Shown here one piece after another: positions 7,236 to 14,313 of a stretch of 14,313 nucleotides of DNA. Under the pieces are notes generated by a model, which had not been told where the DNA came from, ran no database searches, and saw only the letters and a program-made list of their open reading frames with translations. Source of the stretch: an uncultured Flavihumibacter sp. (GTDB taxonomy: Bacteria; Bacteroidota; Bacteroidia; Chitinophagales; Chitinophagaceae); assembly GCA_946481605.1 (NCBI GenBank), contig CAMLPA010000035.1:1-14313 (forward strand), given 5' to 3'. Position numbers and translations under genes: made by a program. Position 1 is the first letter of the stretch; every line of letters begins with the position of its first letter.

Positions 7236-7988
7236 ATGGAATTTGAAAGGATTGCCGATATCAAACGGCTCGATTTTATTACAGCAGTGCTGAAGGCAAA
7301 ACTTCCCACAGGCGCCGAAGTGCTGGATGTGGGCTGTGGAAACGGGGTGATCTCCCGGAGCCTGGGAGAAAAAGGATTTAATGTGCGGGGGATCGATGTA
7401 AGTGATATCGCCATCGCAAGGGCCAAAGAATTGAACAAGTTGCCCAACGTGAAGTTTGATGTTATCAGCGCTGAACAACTGGTAGCCGACGGAAATAAAT
7501 ACCATGCGGTTATCTGCAGTGAAGTGCTGGAACACCTGAACGATCCCGGGAAATTATTGAAAGTACTGAACCAGACCCTGCACGATGATGGTGTGCTGAT
7601 TGTTACGGTTCCCAACGGCAAAGGCCCGCGTGAGCTCTTCGTGACCCGTCCCGTTATCGCGATGCAAAAGAAGAACGGGTTCGTTTGGAAAACGGTTTCA
7701 AAAATCAAATCACTCCTGGGGTATAAAGGTACCACGGTACAGTCTTCCGCAAGTGACCTCACCCATATTCAGTTCTTTACGAAAAAGACACTTCAACAGC
7801 TGGCATCTGAAAATAATTTCGTTATCAAAACCTTCGGCAAAACGAATTTTGTGGAAGACGTGTTTCCTTTCTCCCTTGCCACTAAAAAGATAAAATCATT
7901 GCAGAAACTGGATTGTGCCATCGCGGAAGTACTTCCTTACCAGTTCACGGGCGGATTTGTAACCGTGTGGGAAAAGGCAAACAAATAA
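7236..7988 (+). CDS. Class I SAM-dependent methyltransferase
   Basis: Predicted soluble methyltransferase of the UbiG/Methyltransf_11-like group, 250 residues. Motif I is VLDVGCGNG (29-37), the acidic residue that binds the SAM ribose is Asp54 in GIDVS (52-56), and ICSEVLEHL (93-101) is the motif IV region. The second half, from about residue 120, lacks a recognisable family motif and probably forms the substrate cap. Lying 17 nt after a GT4 gene and 10 nt before a membrane glycosyltransferase-like gene, it most likely O-methylates a sugar or caps the glycan. A role in quinone or small-molecule methylation is less likely given the context. The start has an A-rich upstream and no strong Shine-Dalgarno. 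Confidence 0.88.
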   Translation: MEFERIADIKRLDFITAVLKAKLPTGAEVLDVGCGNGVISRSLGEKGFNVRGIDVSDIAIARAKELNKLPNVKFDVISAEQLVADGNKYHAVICSEVLEHLNDPGKLLKVLNQTLHDDGVLIVTVPNGKGPRELFVTRPVIAMQKKNGFVWKTVSKIKSLLGYKGTTVQSSASDLTHIQFFTKKTLQQLASENNFVIKTFGKTNFVEDVFPFSLATKKIKSLQKLDCAIAEVLPYQFTGGFVTVWEKANK

Positions 7989-7998
7989 ACACGGGAGT

Positions 7999-9225
7999 AT
8001 GATTCGATATATACGCAAACTTGCTTCTTTTGAAAATCCAACTCGGCTCGATTGGATTTTTTATTTTGCAGCGTTCCTCGTTTTGCACGTTCCCGCAATC
8101 CTGAATTTCTATCAGAACGACGGCGCAAACAATGCTTACCTGCGTTTCGCGGAGTCGTTGCTGAATGGTAGTCTCGCGCTTCCCCCCATGGATACTTACA
8201 ACGACATGATTGCTTATAACGGCGCGCATTACCTCCCGTATCCGCCGCTGCCTTCGTTGCTGCTTGCGCCTTTTGTGGCCATTTTCGGTTACCAGCAGGT
8301 AAACACTGTATTCATAGTGGTGGTCATGAGCTGCCTCAACCTTTTTCTGCTGCACAAAATACTGGTGAGGTTAAAGGCGGCCACTAACATAGTTCCGTGG
8401 CTGATACTGGCCTTTTTCTTCGGAACCGGGTATTGGTTCGCGCTTTTTACCAGTCACCATGTATATTCATTCGCACACATCACGTCGTTAACCTTTCAAC
8501 TGCTCCTGCTGAACGAACTTTTAGGACGTAAACGCTGGTGGCTCGCGGGGGTTTACATTGGGTGCAGCTTTCTTACCCGGCAGTTCACTTTCGCCTATAT
8601 TTTTATCGCGCTGGGCTTTCTTTATTACGCCTGGAAGCAGAACAGGGAAGACGTGAAGTTTAAACACCTGGTTCAACTGGGGCTGGGTGCCGGCTTCTTT
8701 TTCCTGCTTTACGCGGCATACAATTATGTACGCTTTGGGAACCCAATGGATCCCGGCTATTCTTATATAATTTTCAACGGTGTATTGCGCGACAGGGTGA
8801 ATGAATATGGTGTTTTCAGTGCCAGGTATTTTCTTTTCAATTTTTACAGCATGTTCATCAAGGGATTCAATATTGAATTTGAAGGGGTGGGGAATATGCA
8901 CATTAAAGATATGGACCTCTGGGGCACCTCATTGCTTTCTGCAAGTCCCTTTCTTGTTGCGGCTGTGAAGGCGAAGTGGGCACGCCCGCTGGCGATCGGG
9001 GCCTGTGCCACTATAGGCGTGATCCTTACGGGAACCTTATTTTACCACAATAACGGGTTTCACCAGATCAATACCATGCGGTTTTCTCTCGACTTTCTTC
9101 CGCTGCTGTTCTTGTTGTTTGCCCTTGGCGTGCAGCACATTCCCGCATGGCTTTTGAAAGGGATGATTGTATATGCCATATTGCTGAACATACTTGGATT
9201 CCTTATTCATTTTATCTACCAGTAG
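7999..9225 (+). CDS. Multi-pass membrane protein, putative GT-C glycosyltransferase
   Basis: Integral membrane protein of 408 residues with roughly ten hydrophobic segments; I cannot place it in a named family with certainty. After the first membrane segment (about 18-36), a periplasm-side loop carries Asp41 in NDGANN, then AESLLNGSLALPP and HYLPYPPLPSLLLAPF (77-92). This layout (an acidic residue in the first loop, then a Pro/Tyr-rich re-entry into the membrane) recalls GT-C glycosyltransferases that use polyprenyl-phosphate sugars. LTRQFTFAY (about 192-200) and HHVYSFAH in mid-protein also resemble such proteins. It lies between a methyltransferase and acyltransferases, so adding a sugar or side branch on the outer side of the membrane is plausible. 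A Wzy-like polymerase is an alternative, though the single long periplasmic loop of Wzy is not evident. Confidence 0.6.
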   Translation: MIRYIRKLASFENPTRLDWIFYFAAFLVLHVPAILNFYQNDGANNAYLRFAESLLNGSLALPPMDTYNDMIAYNGAHYLPYPPLPSLLLAPFVAIFGYQQVNTVFIVVVMSCLNLFLLHKILVRLKAATNIVPWLILAFFFGTGYWFALFTSHHVYSFAHITSLTFQLLLLNELLGRKRWWLAGVYIGCSFLTRQFTFAYIFIALGFLYYAWKQNREDVKFKHLVQLGLGAGFFFLLYAAYNYVRFGNPMDPGYSYIIFNGVLRDRVNEYGVFSARYFLFNFYSMFIKGFNIEFEGVGNMHIKDMDLWGTSLLSASPFLVAAVKAKWARPLAIGACATIGVILTGTLFYHNNGFHQINTMRFSLDFLPLLFLLFALGVQHIPAWLLKGMIVYAILLNILGFLIHFIYQ

Positions 9226-9240
9226 CATAAATAGATTCCC

Positions 9241-10299
9241 ATGAGCGAAACAATTATTCCTGCGGCTCCTCCTGTAGTGGCTACCGAAAAAAAGAAAAGA
9301 GAGTTCATCGGTTATATCCATAATTTCCGGGGCTTCGCCATCATTTCCGTAGTTGCCGGACACCTCCTGATGGAATGGCCGGAAGGCTCCATTATCCATC
9401 AGTTTATCCGTGTATTCTGGGAAAACGGTACTGTTTTGTTCATGTTCATGGCGGGGTATCTTTTTCACCACCTCTCCGCGAACTTTAAATACAAGACCTA
9501 TCTTATTTCGAAACTGAAATTCGTTGTGTTGCCTTACCTGCTGTTGTCTATCCCGATATTGGCTTACCGGCTGTATTCAGGAGATATACCAGGCTATCTT
9601 CTTGCTTACAAGCCGGATTTTATGACCCTGAGCGGATGGGAGAAGTTTGTATTCCTGTATGTTACAGGCGGACACATGCAGCAGTTCTGGTTCATTCCAA
9701 TGATCGTTATATTCTACCTGCTGGCACCGGTTTTTCTCTACATTAACCGGCATCCGGTATGGTACTGGATCATTCTCCCCTTAATGGCACTGTCTATGTA
9801 CATTGGCCGGGACCCTTTTTCCGATATTCCGCGTATGTTCATACATTTCCTGCCCTGCTATATTTTTGGAATGTTTATGAGTTATAAACGTGCGGACTAT
9901 CTCGTGTTCGCTCAAAAGTACTGGTGGCTCATTACCGGGGCAACATTATTGGTACTGGGCCTGAACTTCGCGCTTTTCCCCGTTGCCAATACGCAGCTCA
10001 ATTTTCTGCACAAGATGTTGTTCTGTCCGTTCTTTATTTACTGGTTCTGGAAACTGGATAAAAAGGTGCCCACCATACTCTCAACGCTGGCACACCTCAG
10101 TTTCGGGATATTCTTTGTACATTATTATGTACTGCTCGTGCTAAAGGCTGTTTACGAAAAACTGATGAAGCAGCCCATTCCCGGTAACCTGTTGTACTGG
10201 ACCATTTACCTGGTACTGGTATTGGCCGGAAGTATGCTGGTGATTAAGGCCGCGCAGAAGTTGTTCGGAAAGAACAGCAAGTATTTGGTAGGATGTTGA
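9241..10299 (+). CDS. Membrane acyltransferase, acyltransferase-3 family
   Basis: Predicted inner-membrane O-acyltransferase (often acetyl or succinyl) for glycan decoration, 352 residues with about ten membrane segments. After a soluble 20-residue start, YIHNFRGFAIISVVAGHLL (25-43) matches the family opening, with Arg30 and the presumed catalytic His41. GTVLFMFMAGYLFH is the next conserved block, and FWFIPMIVIFYLLAPVF is the central one. The C-terminal half, with THLSFGIFFVHYY-like sequence near residue 285, fits the OpgC/YcfT-like side of the family better than OafA. It follows the previous gene by 15 nt. It shares little sequence with the acyltransferase downstream, so the pair probably modify different positions or use different acyl groups. 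Confidence 0.85.
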   Translation: MSETIIPAAPPVVATEKKKREFIGYIHNFRGFAIISVVAGHLLMEWPEGSIIHQFIRVFWENGTVLFMFMAGYLFHHLSANFKYKTYLISKLKFVVLPYLLLSIPILAYRLYSGDIPGYLLAYKPDFMTLSGWEKFVFLYVTGGHMQQFWFIPMIVIFYLLAPVFLYINRHPVWYWIILPLMALSMYIGRDPFSDIPRMFIHFLPCYIFGMFMSYKRADYLVFAQKYWWLITGATLLVLGLNFALFPVANTQLNFLHKMLFCPFFIYWFWKLDKKVPTILSTLAHLSFGIFFVHYYVLLVLKAVYEKLMKQPIPGNLLYWTIYLVLVLAGSMLVIKAAQKLFGKNSKYLVGC

Positions 10300-10331
10300 C
10301 CTCATTAAATTAGACCGCTAAACAAGTTCAG

Positions 10332-11420
10332 ATGCAGCCGGATAATAAATATGTTTCTTATATCGATGGATTCAGGGGATATGCCATTTTGCTGGTGATC
10401 CTTTCGCATTTACACCTTGCGCAAATGGACGTGGCCTTCCTGGGGGTTACCCTTTTCTTTTACGTCAGTGGGTTACTGATCACCAAACTGATGATTGTGG
10501 AATACAATAAAATTGGAACGGTGAAACTCGGCGAATTCTATATCCGGCGGTTGTTGCGCCTGTATCCTGCATTGTTGCTGATGCTGATCGTTTCCATTAT
10601 AGTACTGTTGCTCCATCACTATACGATCATCTGGAGCGATATACTGGCGGGATTGTTTTATTTCACGAATTACTACCTGGTGTATTTTCATCCCGTGCTG
10701 CCCGATGCCAACTACCTGCTGGTGTCAAAAATATTGTGGTCTTTGTCTGTGGAGGAGCATTTCTACATGTTATTTCCATTGCTCTTTATCACGTTTTATT
10801 CCAACGCCCACAAGCGGTTGTTTTACATCATATTTTTCCTGTTATTTCTTTTTCTCGGCATCAGGATTTTTACGTTTATGACTGCTCCCGGGGGGACAAC
10901 GGTTTTTCAGCTTACTTACTATACCACGCATTGCCGTGCCGACTCTATTCTTTATGGTTGCTTTTCTGCTTTGCTTCTTTATAAGTATCAGTCTAAGTGG
11001 TACCAGCGTTTACTTCAATCGCATATTGCTTTTATCATTGCTGTGGCTTTGCTTGCGGTAACGCTTATTTACAACGACCTGTTCTTTCAGTCTACTATAA
11101 AATATTCCCTGCAGGGCATCGCATTCGCTATTATCGTTCCTGCATTCGCTGTATTGCATACCAAAGGATTTATCCATAAACTGGTAGACAATAAATTCAT
11201 GGTGTTTACGGGGAAACTTTGCTATTCCCTTTACCTGTTCCATTGGGTGGCCCTGAAAGTTGGTAACCTTTATTTTGAAAAGAGCAGCCTGGAATGGTAT
11301 GCGCTTACAATTTTGCTCACGATTGGGTTGTCTCTAGGGTCGTATTACCTGGTTGAAAAACCATTTGTGGCGTTGAGGAGGAAGTTCGGTTCTAATGCAC
11401 GCCCCGCCACAGTTTCCTGA
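10332..11420 (+). CDS. OafA-type membrane O-acyltransferase
   Basis: Predicted inner-membrane O-acyltransferase of the OafA/YrhL group, usually transferring acetyl to a sugar of LPS, capsule or exopolysaccharide. The 362-residue protein has about ten membrane segments. YIDGFRGYAILLVILSH (10-26) holds the family Asp12/Arg15 and His26. FFYVSGLLIT (42-51), YIRRLLRLYP (70-79) and WSLSVEEHFY (136-145, with Glu141-Glu142) are the classic OafA blocks. LCYSLYLFHW in the C-terminal part and VEKPF near the end also fit. No SGNH domain is attached, unlike some OafA homologues. It is the last gene on the plus strand before the bidirectional terminator, 32 nt after the other acyltransferase. Confidence 0.93.
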   Translation: MQPDNKYVSYIDGFRGYAILLVILSHLHLAQMDVAFLGVTLFFYVSGLLITKLMIVEYNKIGTVKLGEFYIRRLLRLYPALLLMLIVSIIVLLLHHYTIIWSDILAGLFYFTNYYLVYFHPVLPDANYLLVSKILWSLSVEEHFYMLFPLLFITFYSNAHKRLFYIIFFLLFLFLGIRIFTFMTAPGGTTVFQLTYYTTHCRADSILYGCFSALLLYKYQSKWYQRLLQSHIAFIIAVALLAVTLIYNDLFFQSTIKYSLQGIAFAIIVPAFAVLHTKGFIHKLVDNKFMVFTGKLCYSLYLFHWVALKVGNLYFEKSSLEWYALTILLTIGLSLGSYYLVEKPFVALRRKFGSNARPATVS

Positions 11421-11435
11421 TTTTGGCTTACGTAT

Positions 11436-11474
11436 AAAAAAGAGCGCATCTTGTTAAGGGATGCGCTCTTTTTT
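11436..11474. terminator. Bidirectional intrinsic terminator between convergent genes
   Basis: Six A (11436-11441), GAGCGCATC (11442-11450), a 9-nt loop, the exact complement GATGCGCTC (11460-11468), then six T (11469-11474). The 9-bp GC-rich stem is flanked by A- and T-runs on opposite sides. It can therefore end the plus-strand glycan operon and the minus-strand oxygenase gene, whose stop codon is about 18 nt away. Confidence 0.93.
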
Positions 11475-11491
11475 GTTTGAGTATGTTATTG

Positions 11492-12289
11492 CTATTTGGC
11501 AATTTTTTTAGCTGCGTCATAAATAATTGGCGGCGTAAGCTGTTTGAGGATGTCTTTGAAAGACTTACCTGATTTTTCGTTTGGCCTTGCTTTGAACAGG
11601 GTGGAATGTGTATCGGTAATCTCTTCTTCGGGCCTGCCGTTCGTATAATAGTAAAGCGCCAGCGATTTTCTGCTTCTGTCCGGAGGGCACCTTAAGGGAT
11701 CGGGGTGGCCATGGTAGGAGTCGCTGGTGGTGGTGAACAGGGCCATTCTGTTAAAGATGGGGAGGATTTTTTTAACGGCACCTTTCATTTCTTTGTCCCA
11801 GAGTTCAAAATGTCCGCCCCAGGACTCGTCCCAGTCTTTGTTCATGTAGACAAGAATATTCAGCCTGCGGTCAAGGTTGGTGAGTTTGTTTTTATTGAAG
11901 TCGGCGTGAATTTTCAGCAATCCTCCGGGCAGAATCTGGTGTGCGCCGCCGCCATCGAAGTAAGGATCGGGGATAAGCGCATCGATACCCGTAAGGATGG
12001 AAAGGAATTCCAGGAAAGGCTGGGAATTGAGGAAGTGCATGAACTCCCGTGTTTTCTCACCAAAGCGGTATTCGCCTTTGGAGGCCAGTTTGATCTGGTT
12101 CGCGTCGTTGTATTTAAGGTCGGGATTCTGGCTGAGATCAGGAAACTCTTCCAGTACCTCCGATAATTTTTCGGCATTGAAGAAATTATCGAAATAAGTG
12201 TTGGGGAAAGGCTCCGCCGAAAGGTAATCGGCCCTTCTGCTTTTTGCGAGGTCATGCAATTCAGATACGGACAGGTCGATAAATTTCAT
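11492..12289 (-). CDS. 2OG-Fe(II) oxygenase superfamily protein
   Basis: Predicted non-haem iron, 2-oxoglutarate-dependent hydroxylase of the prolyl-4-hydroxylase-like superfamily, 265 residues. The double-stranded beta-helix ligands are visible: the HxD pair His128-Asp130 in LLKIHADF, the distal His193 in SYHGHPDP, and Arg207 in RSRKSLALYYY, which would bind the 2-oxoglutarate carboxylate. RRLNILVYMN (141-150) and WGGHFELWD (157-165) are the usual intervening strands. There is no signal peptide, so it is cytoplasmic. The substrate is unknown; relatives hydroxylate protein side chains, sugars or small molecules. It is convergent with the glycan cluster and shares its terminator, but it is transcribed separately, so membership in the pathway is only suggested. 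No clear Shine-Dalgarno or promoter was found upstream. Confidence 0.88.
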   Translation of the reverse strand: MKFIDLSVSELHDLAKSRRADYLSAEPFPNTYFDNFFNAEKLSEVLEEFPDLSQNPDLKYNDANQIKLASKGEYRFGEKTREFMHFLNSQPFLEFLSILTGIDALIPDPYFDGGGAHQILPGGLLKIHADFNKNKLTNLDRRLNILVYMNKDWDESWGGHFELWDKEMKGAVKKILPIFNRMALFTTTSDSYHGHPDPLRCPPDRSRKSLALYYYTNGRPEEEITDTHSTLFKARPNEKSGKSFKDILKQLTPPIIYDAAKKIAK

Positions 12290-12484
12290 GTGAATAATAT
12301 TATGATTAATGATTGTACGGGTTTCATGTAAATATGGAAGCGTGGTATTGATGAGGTTTTTCCGGGTATTTGGAAGATGTGATACGTGCCAGTGAACTCA
12401 ATCCTGAAAAGCGAAATAAAATTACTCAAAAAAGCGAAACTTCATAGTAAACCGGCCGGAATTACAGAAAAGAATATGGGAAAG

Positions 12485-12498
12485 ATGGGTATACCCAT
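12485..12498. promoter_or_regulatory. Perfect 14-bp palindrome, candidate operator
   Basis: ATGGGTATACCCAT is perfectly self-complementary and ends 9 nt before the -33 element of the promoter-like sequence at 12508. That position suits an activator or a repressor dimer controlling the secreted-protein gene. Confidence 0.4.
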
Positions 12499-12507
12499 AA
12501 AGTGGTA

Positions 12508-12539
12508 TTGGAGCAAACTACTGGTTTATAGTACTTTTG
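12508..12539 (+). promoter_or_regulatory. Bacteroidota-type promoter for the secreted protein gene
   Basis: TTG (12508-12510), a 21-nt spacer and TACTTTTG (12532-12539), a perfect TAnnTTTG match. A start near 12546 would give a leader of about 280 nt before the ATG at 12824. Confidence 0.55.
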
Positions 12540-12580
12540 TGCAATAGCAACAGATGTGCAAAAATAATTATACCGGGAAG

Positions 12581-12611
12581 TTGCAGAATTTGAAAAAAGA
12601 TACTTCCTTTG
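12581..12611 (+). promoter_or_regulatory. Second, weaker promoter-like element
   Basis: TTG (12581-12583), a 20-nt spacer and TTCCTTTG (12604-12611), one base off TAnnTTTG. It could be an alternative to the element at 12508 and would shorten the leader to about 205 nt. Confidence 0.25.
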
Positions 12612-12823
12612 TATGTCCTATGTTATAGCTACCCCTGATTCAGCATCCTAGTAATACCACACTACATCTTCAATTTCCTCTATTGAATTCCATCGTTCCA
12701 ATCTCCTCCATGGATATTACCATTTAGTTATTTATCTAACGGCGACAATCCGTATTTATACTGTTCGAATCTGAAACCAACCGTGGCTGAAGTAGTGGGC
12801 CACACAAACCTTAAAATTAGAGT

Positions 12824-14313
12824 ATGAAAACTTTTACAAGAATTTTCAGCTTACTGGCGATTGTTCTTTGTGCTGCCCTGGGGAACGCGGCGGTGGCACA
12901 AACCGGCGTCCTGAACCCGGACGACCCGATCGTTGTTTATAACCCCAGCGCCCCGCCGGCTACTCCGGCTTACGGAACGCTTGCCAAATGGGTGAAAACA
13001 AACCGTGTTTCTTTCAACACATCTTCCTTTAAAGCTTACTACTACAAAGGCATGGCTTTCCGCCTGAAATTTCCGAAGTCTTACAAAGACTCATTGGGAA
13101 CAGGTAAGAAGTACCCCATCTTCATATTTTTTCACGGGATAGGTGAGAAAGGAACTATTTACGATAACGAATACCAGCTTTACCATGGTGGCCAACGTTT
13201 CATGAACTATGTGGACAATGGCAACTTTGATGGTTTCCTGCTTTACCCGCAAACATCTTCCGGTTCCGGAGCTTTTAATACCGGTCATTATCAGAACGTA
13301 AAAGAGTTGATTGAGAATTATTTCGTTCCTCAGATCAATGTGGACATCAACCGTGTGATCGTTGACGGCCTTTCCGGTGGCGGTGGCGCAACATGGCAGA
13401 TGCTTACCAACCACACGAAACTTGTAGCAGCCGGTTTGCCCATCAGCGCCGTTTCAGTAGCAGATGGTGATGCAAGTAAGGTACAATCCCTGAAATGGAC
13501 ACCAATCTGGTTGTTCCAGGGTGGACTTGATAAATCTCCCGCTCCCTTCACTGCAAGAGGAGTGGTTTCTAATTACAGGAATGCGGGCTCAAACATCAGC
13601 TATACTGAATACCCCAACCTGGGGCATGGTTGCTGGAACCAGGCCTGGGTGGAACCTCAGTTTATTCCATTCATTAATAAAGCGCATAAAGCTAACCCCT
13701 GGCCGTTGAACGGAAGAACCGAATATTGCCCGGGTGATCCCATCAACCAGGTGATTGGTCTTACTGCCGGCTTCGATGGTTATGAATGGCGCAAAAACGG
13801 TGACCTGATTGTTGGCGCCAGTTCAAATACAATTACAGCTACTTCGGTAGGCGTTTATTCTGCACGTATCCGCCGTGGAACTGAATGGTCTCCATGGTCT
13901 CCCATCCCCGTTGAAATTAAACTGAAAGGTGCCACTGTTTCTCCTGATATTCAGGCGGAAGCGGGTACCACCCGTGTTATACCTGCTCCTGACGGAACAA
14001 ATTCAGTTCAATTGTTTGTACCGGAAGGATACGCTTCTTACCAATGGGTGAAAGATGGCAGTGCAACTGTGTTGGGTACTTCCAATACATACGTGGCCAC
14101 TTCAGCAGGTGCATACCGCGTGAAAGTGACCGAAGAGTTTGGTTGTTCAAGCGAATTCTCTAATCCTTTCACGGTAATTGACGCGAATGGTGCCAACGGA
14201 CCTTCAGCAGCTTCAGGTGTAATTGCAACTGTTCTTTCCAAAACTTCAATCAAACTGGACTGGAACCAGAGCAGCAATCCTGCTCCCGGAACAAATGAAA
14301 CAGGATTCGAAAT
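12824..14313 (+). CDS. Secreted alpha/beta-hydrolase-like protein with Ig-like and Fn3-like modules (3' end missing)
   Basis: The frame is open from the ATG at 12824 to the right edge, giving 496 codons and two bases with no stop. Residues 1-25 are a Sec signal peptide with probable cleavage after AVA (23-25). Residues about 70-290 read as an alpha/beta hydrolase of the PHB-depolymerase/Esterase-D-like type: oxyanion-loop HG (104-105), nucleophile Ser184 in GLSGG, probable acid Asp236 in GGLDKS, and His268 in LGHGCW. Two Ig-like modules follow (about 297-366 and 371-452, with YEWRKNG and YQWVKDG as equivalent strands), then the start of an Fn3-like module from about 459 (SKTSIKLDWNQSS). Such proteins in this phylum often end in a type IX secretion signal, but that end is outside the window. 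Substrate unknown; an ester in a polymer or glycan is plausible. The preceding TTAAAATTAGAGT is a typical start region without a Shine-Dalgarno. Confidence 0.9.
   Translation, partial: MKTFTRIFSLLAIVLCAALGNAAVAQTGVLNPDDPIVVYNPSAPPATPAYGTLAKWVKTNRVSFNTSSFKAYYYKGMAFRLKFPKSYKDSLGTGKKYPIFIFFHGIGEKGTIYDNEYQLYHGGQRFMNYVDNGNFDGFLLYPQTSSGSGAFNTGHYQNVKELIENYFVPQINVDINRVIVDGLSGGGGATWQMLTNHTKLVAAGLPISAVSVADGDASKVQSLKWTPIWLFQGGLDKSPAPFTARGVVSNYRNAGSNISYTEYPNLGHGCWNQAWVEPQFIPFINKAHKANPWPLNGRTEYCPGDPINQVIGLTAGFDGYEWRKNGDLIVGASSNTITATSVGVYSARIRRGTEWSPWSPIPVEIKLKGATVSPDIQAEAGTTRVIPAPDGTNSVQLFVPEGYASYQWVKDGSATVLGTSNTYVATSAGAYRVKVTEEFGCSSEFSNPFTVIDANGANGPSAASGVIATVLSKTSIKLDWNQSSNPAPGTNETGFE

Larger units (their letters stand above)
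12290..12823. other. 534-nt intergenic region between divergent genes
   Basis: I see no convincing gene here. It holds the starts of two divergent transcription units: the minus-strand oxygenase (no clear promoter recognised) and the plus-strand secreted protein. Identified elements are a 14-bp palindrome (12485-12498), a promoter-like element (12508-12539) and a second, weaker one (12581-12611). A short weak hairpin (12783-12787 with 12799-12803) ends 20 nt before the next start codon. Confidence 0.65.

Noticed and set aside
9241..11420. Tandem duplication of an acyltransferase gene
   Set aside because: The two proteins share only general superfamily motifs and differ in the central and C-terminal blocks.
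12392..12547. A 52-codon frame starting at GTG with a basic, plausible-looking composition
   Set aside because: It has no ribosome site, starts at GTG right after an in-frame stop, runs through the palindrome and the best promoter-like element, and matches no family I recognise.
1..14313. Mobile element, phage, CRISPR or horizontally acquired island
   Set aside because: No transposase, integrase, terminal repeats, tRNA or array of repeats was seen, and coding style looks even across the window; composition was judged by eye only.

Overview
The window looks like chromosomal DNA from a Bacteroidota bacterium, most likely of the Chitinophagaceae; the genus cannot be fixed by reading. The pointers are promoter-like elements of the Bacteroidota form (TTG, 19-21 nt, TAnnTTTG), starts that mostly lack a Shine-Dalgarno sequence, a uronate isomerase/hexuronate transporter pair, and a modular secreted protein at the right edge. 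I see no tRNA, rRNA, CRISPR array, insertion sequence or phage gene, and no obvious change in base composition.

Layout. (1) 2-2933 (+): uxaC and an exuT-like MFS permease, for uptake and first-step isomerisation of hexuronates, ended by an intrinsic terminator at 3038-3065. (2) 2934-3529: a 596-nt non-coding stretch with that terminator, a perfect 7-6-7 inverted repeat, two promoter-like elements and a leader inverted repeat beside the next start codon. (3) 3530-11420 (+): a tightly packed surface-glycan cluster. It encodes a stand-alone receiver protein, a phosphoglycosyl transferase fused to a degenerate receiver-like domain, a GT2 and a GT4 glycosyltransferase, a SAM methyltransferase, a multi-pass membrane protein resembling GT-C enzymes, and two unrelated-looking membrane acyltransferases. 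(4) 11436-11474: a bidirectional terminator shared with a convergent 2OG-Fe(II) oxygenase gene (11492-12289, minus). (5) 12290-12823: a 534-nt non-coding stretch with a 14-bp palindrome and a good promoter-like element. (6) 12824 to the right edge (+): the 5' part of a secreted alpha/beta-hydrolase-like protein followed by Ig-like and Fn3-like modules; it is still open at the edge.

How the genes may work together. The phosphoglycosyl transferase would load a sugar-1-phosphate on a polyprenyl carrier in the inner membrane. The GT2, GT4 and perhaps the GT-C-like protein would extend it, and the methyltransferase and two acyltransferases would decorate it. No flippase, polymerase, ligase or nucleotide-sugar synthesis gene is visible, so the pathway must borrow these from elsewhere or make a short glycan or glycolipid. 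The most unusual point is at the head of the cluster. A canonical receiver protein lies 22 nt before a phosphoglycosyl transferase that carries its own receiver-like N-terminal domain, which suggests phosphorylation-linked control of glycan initiation at the protein level. That link is inference.
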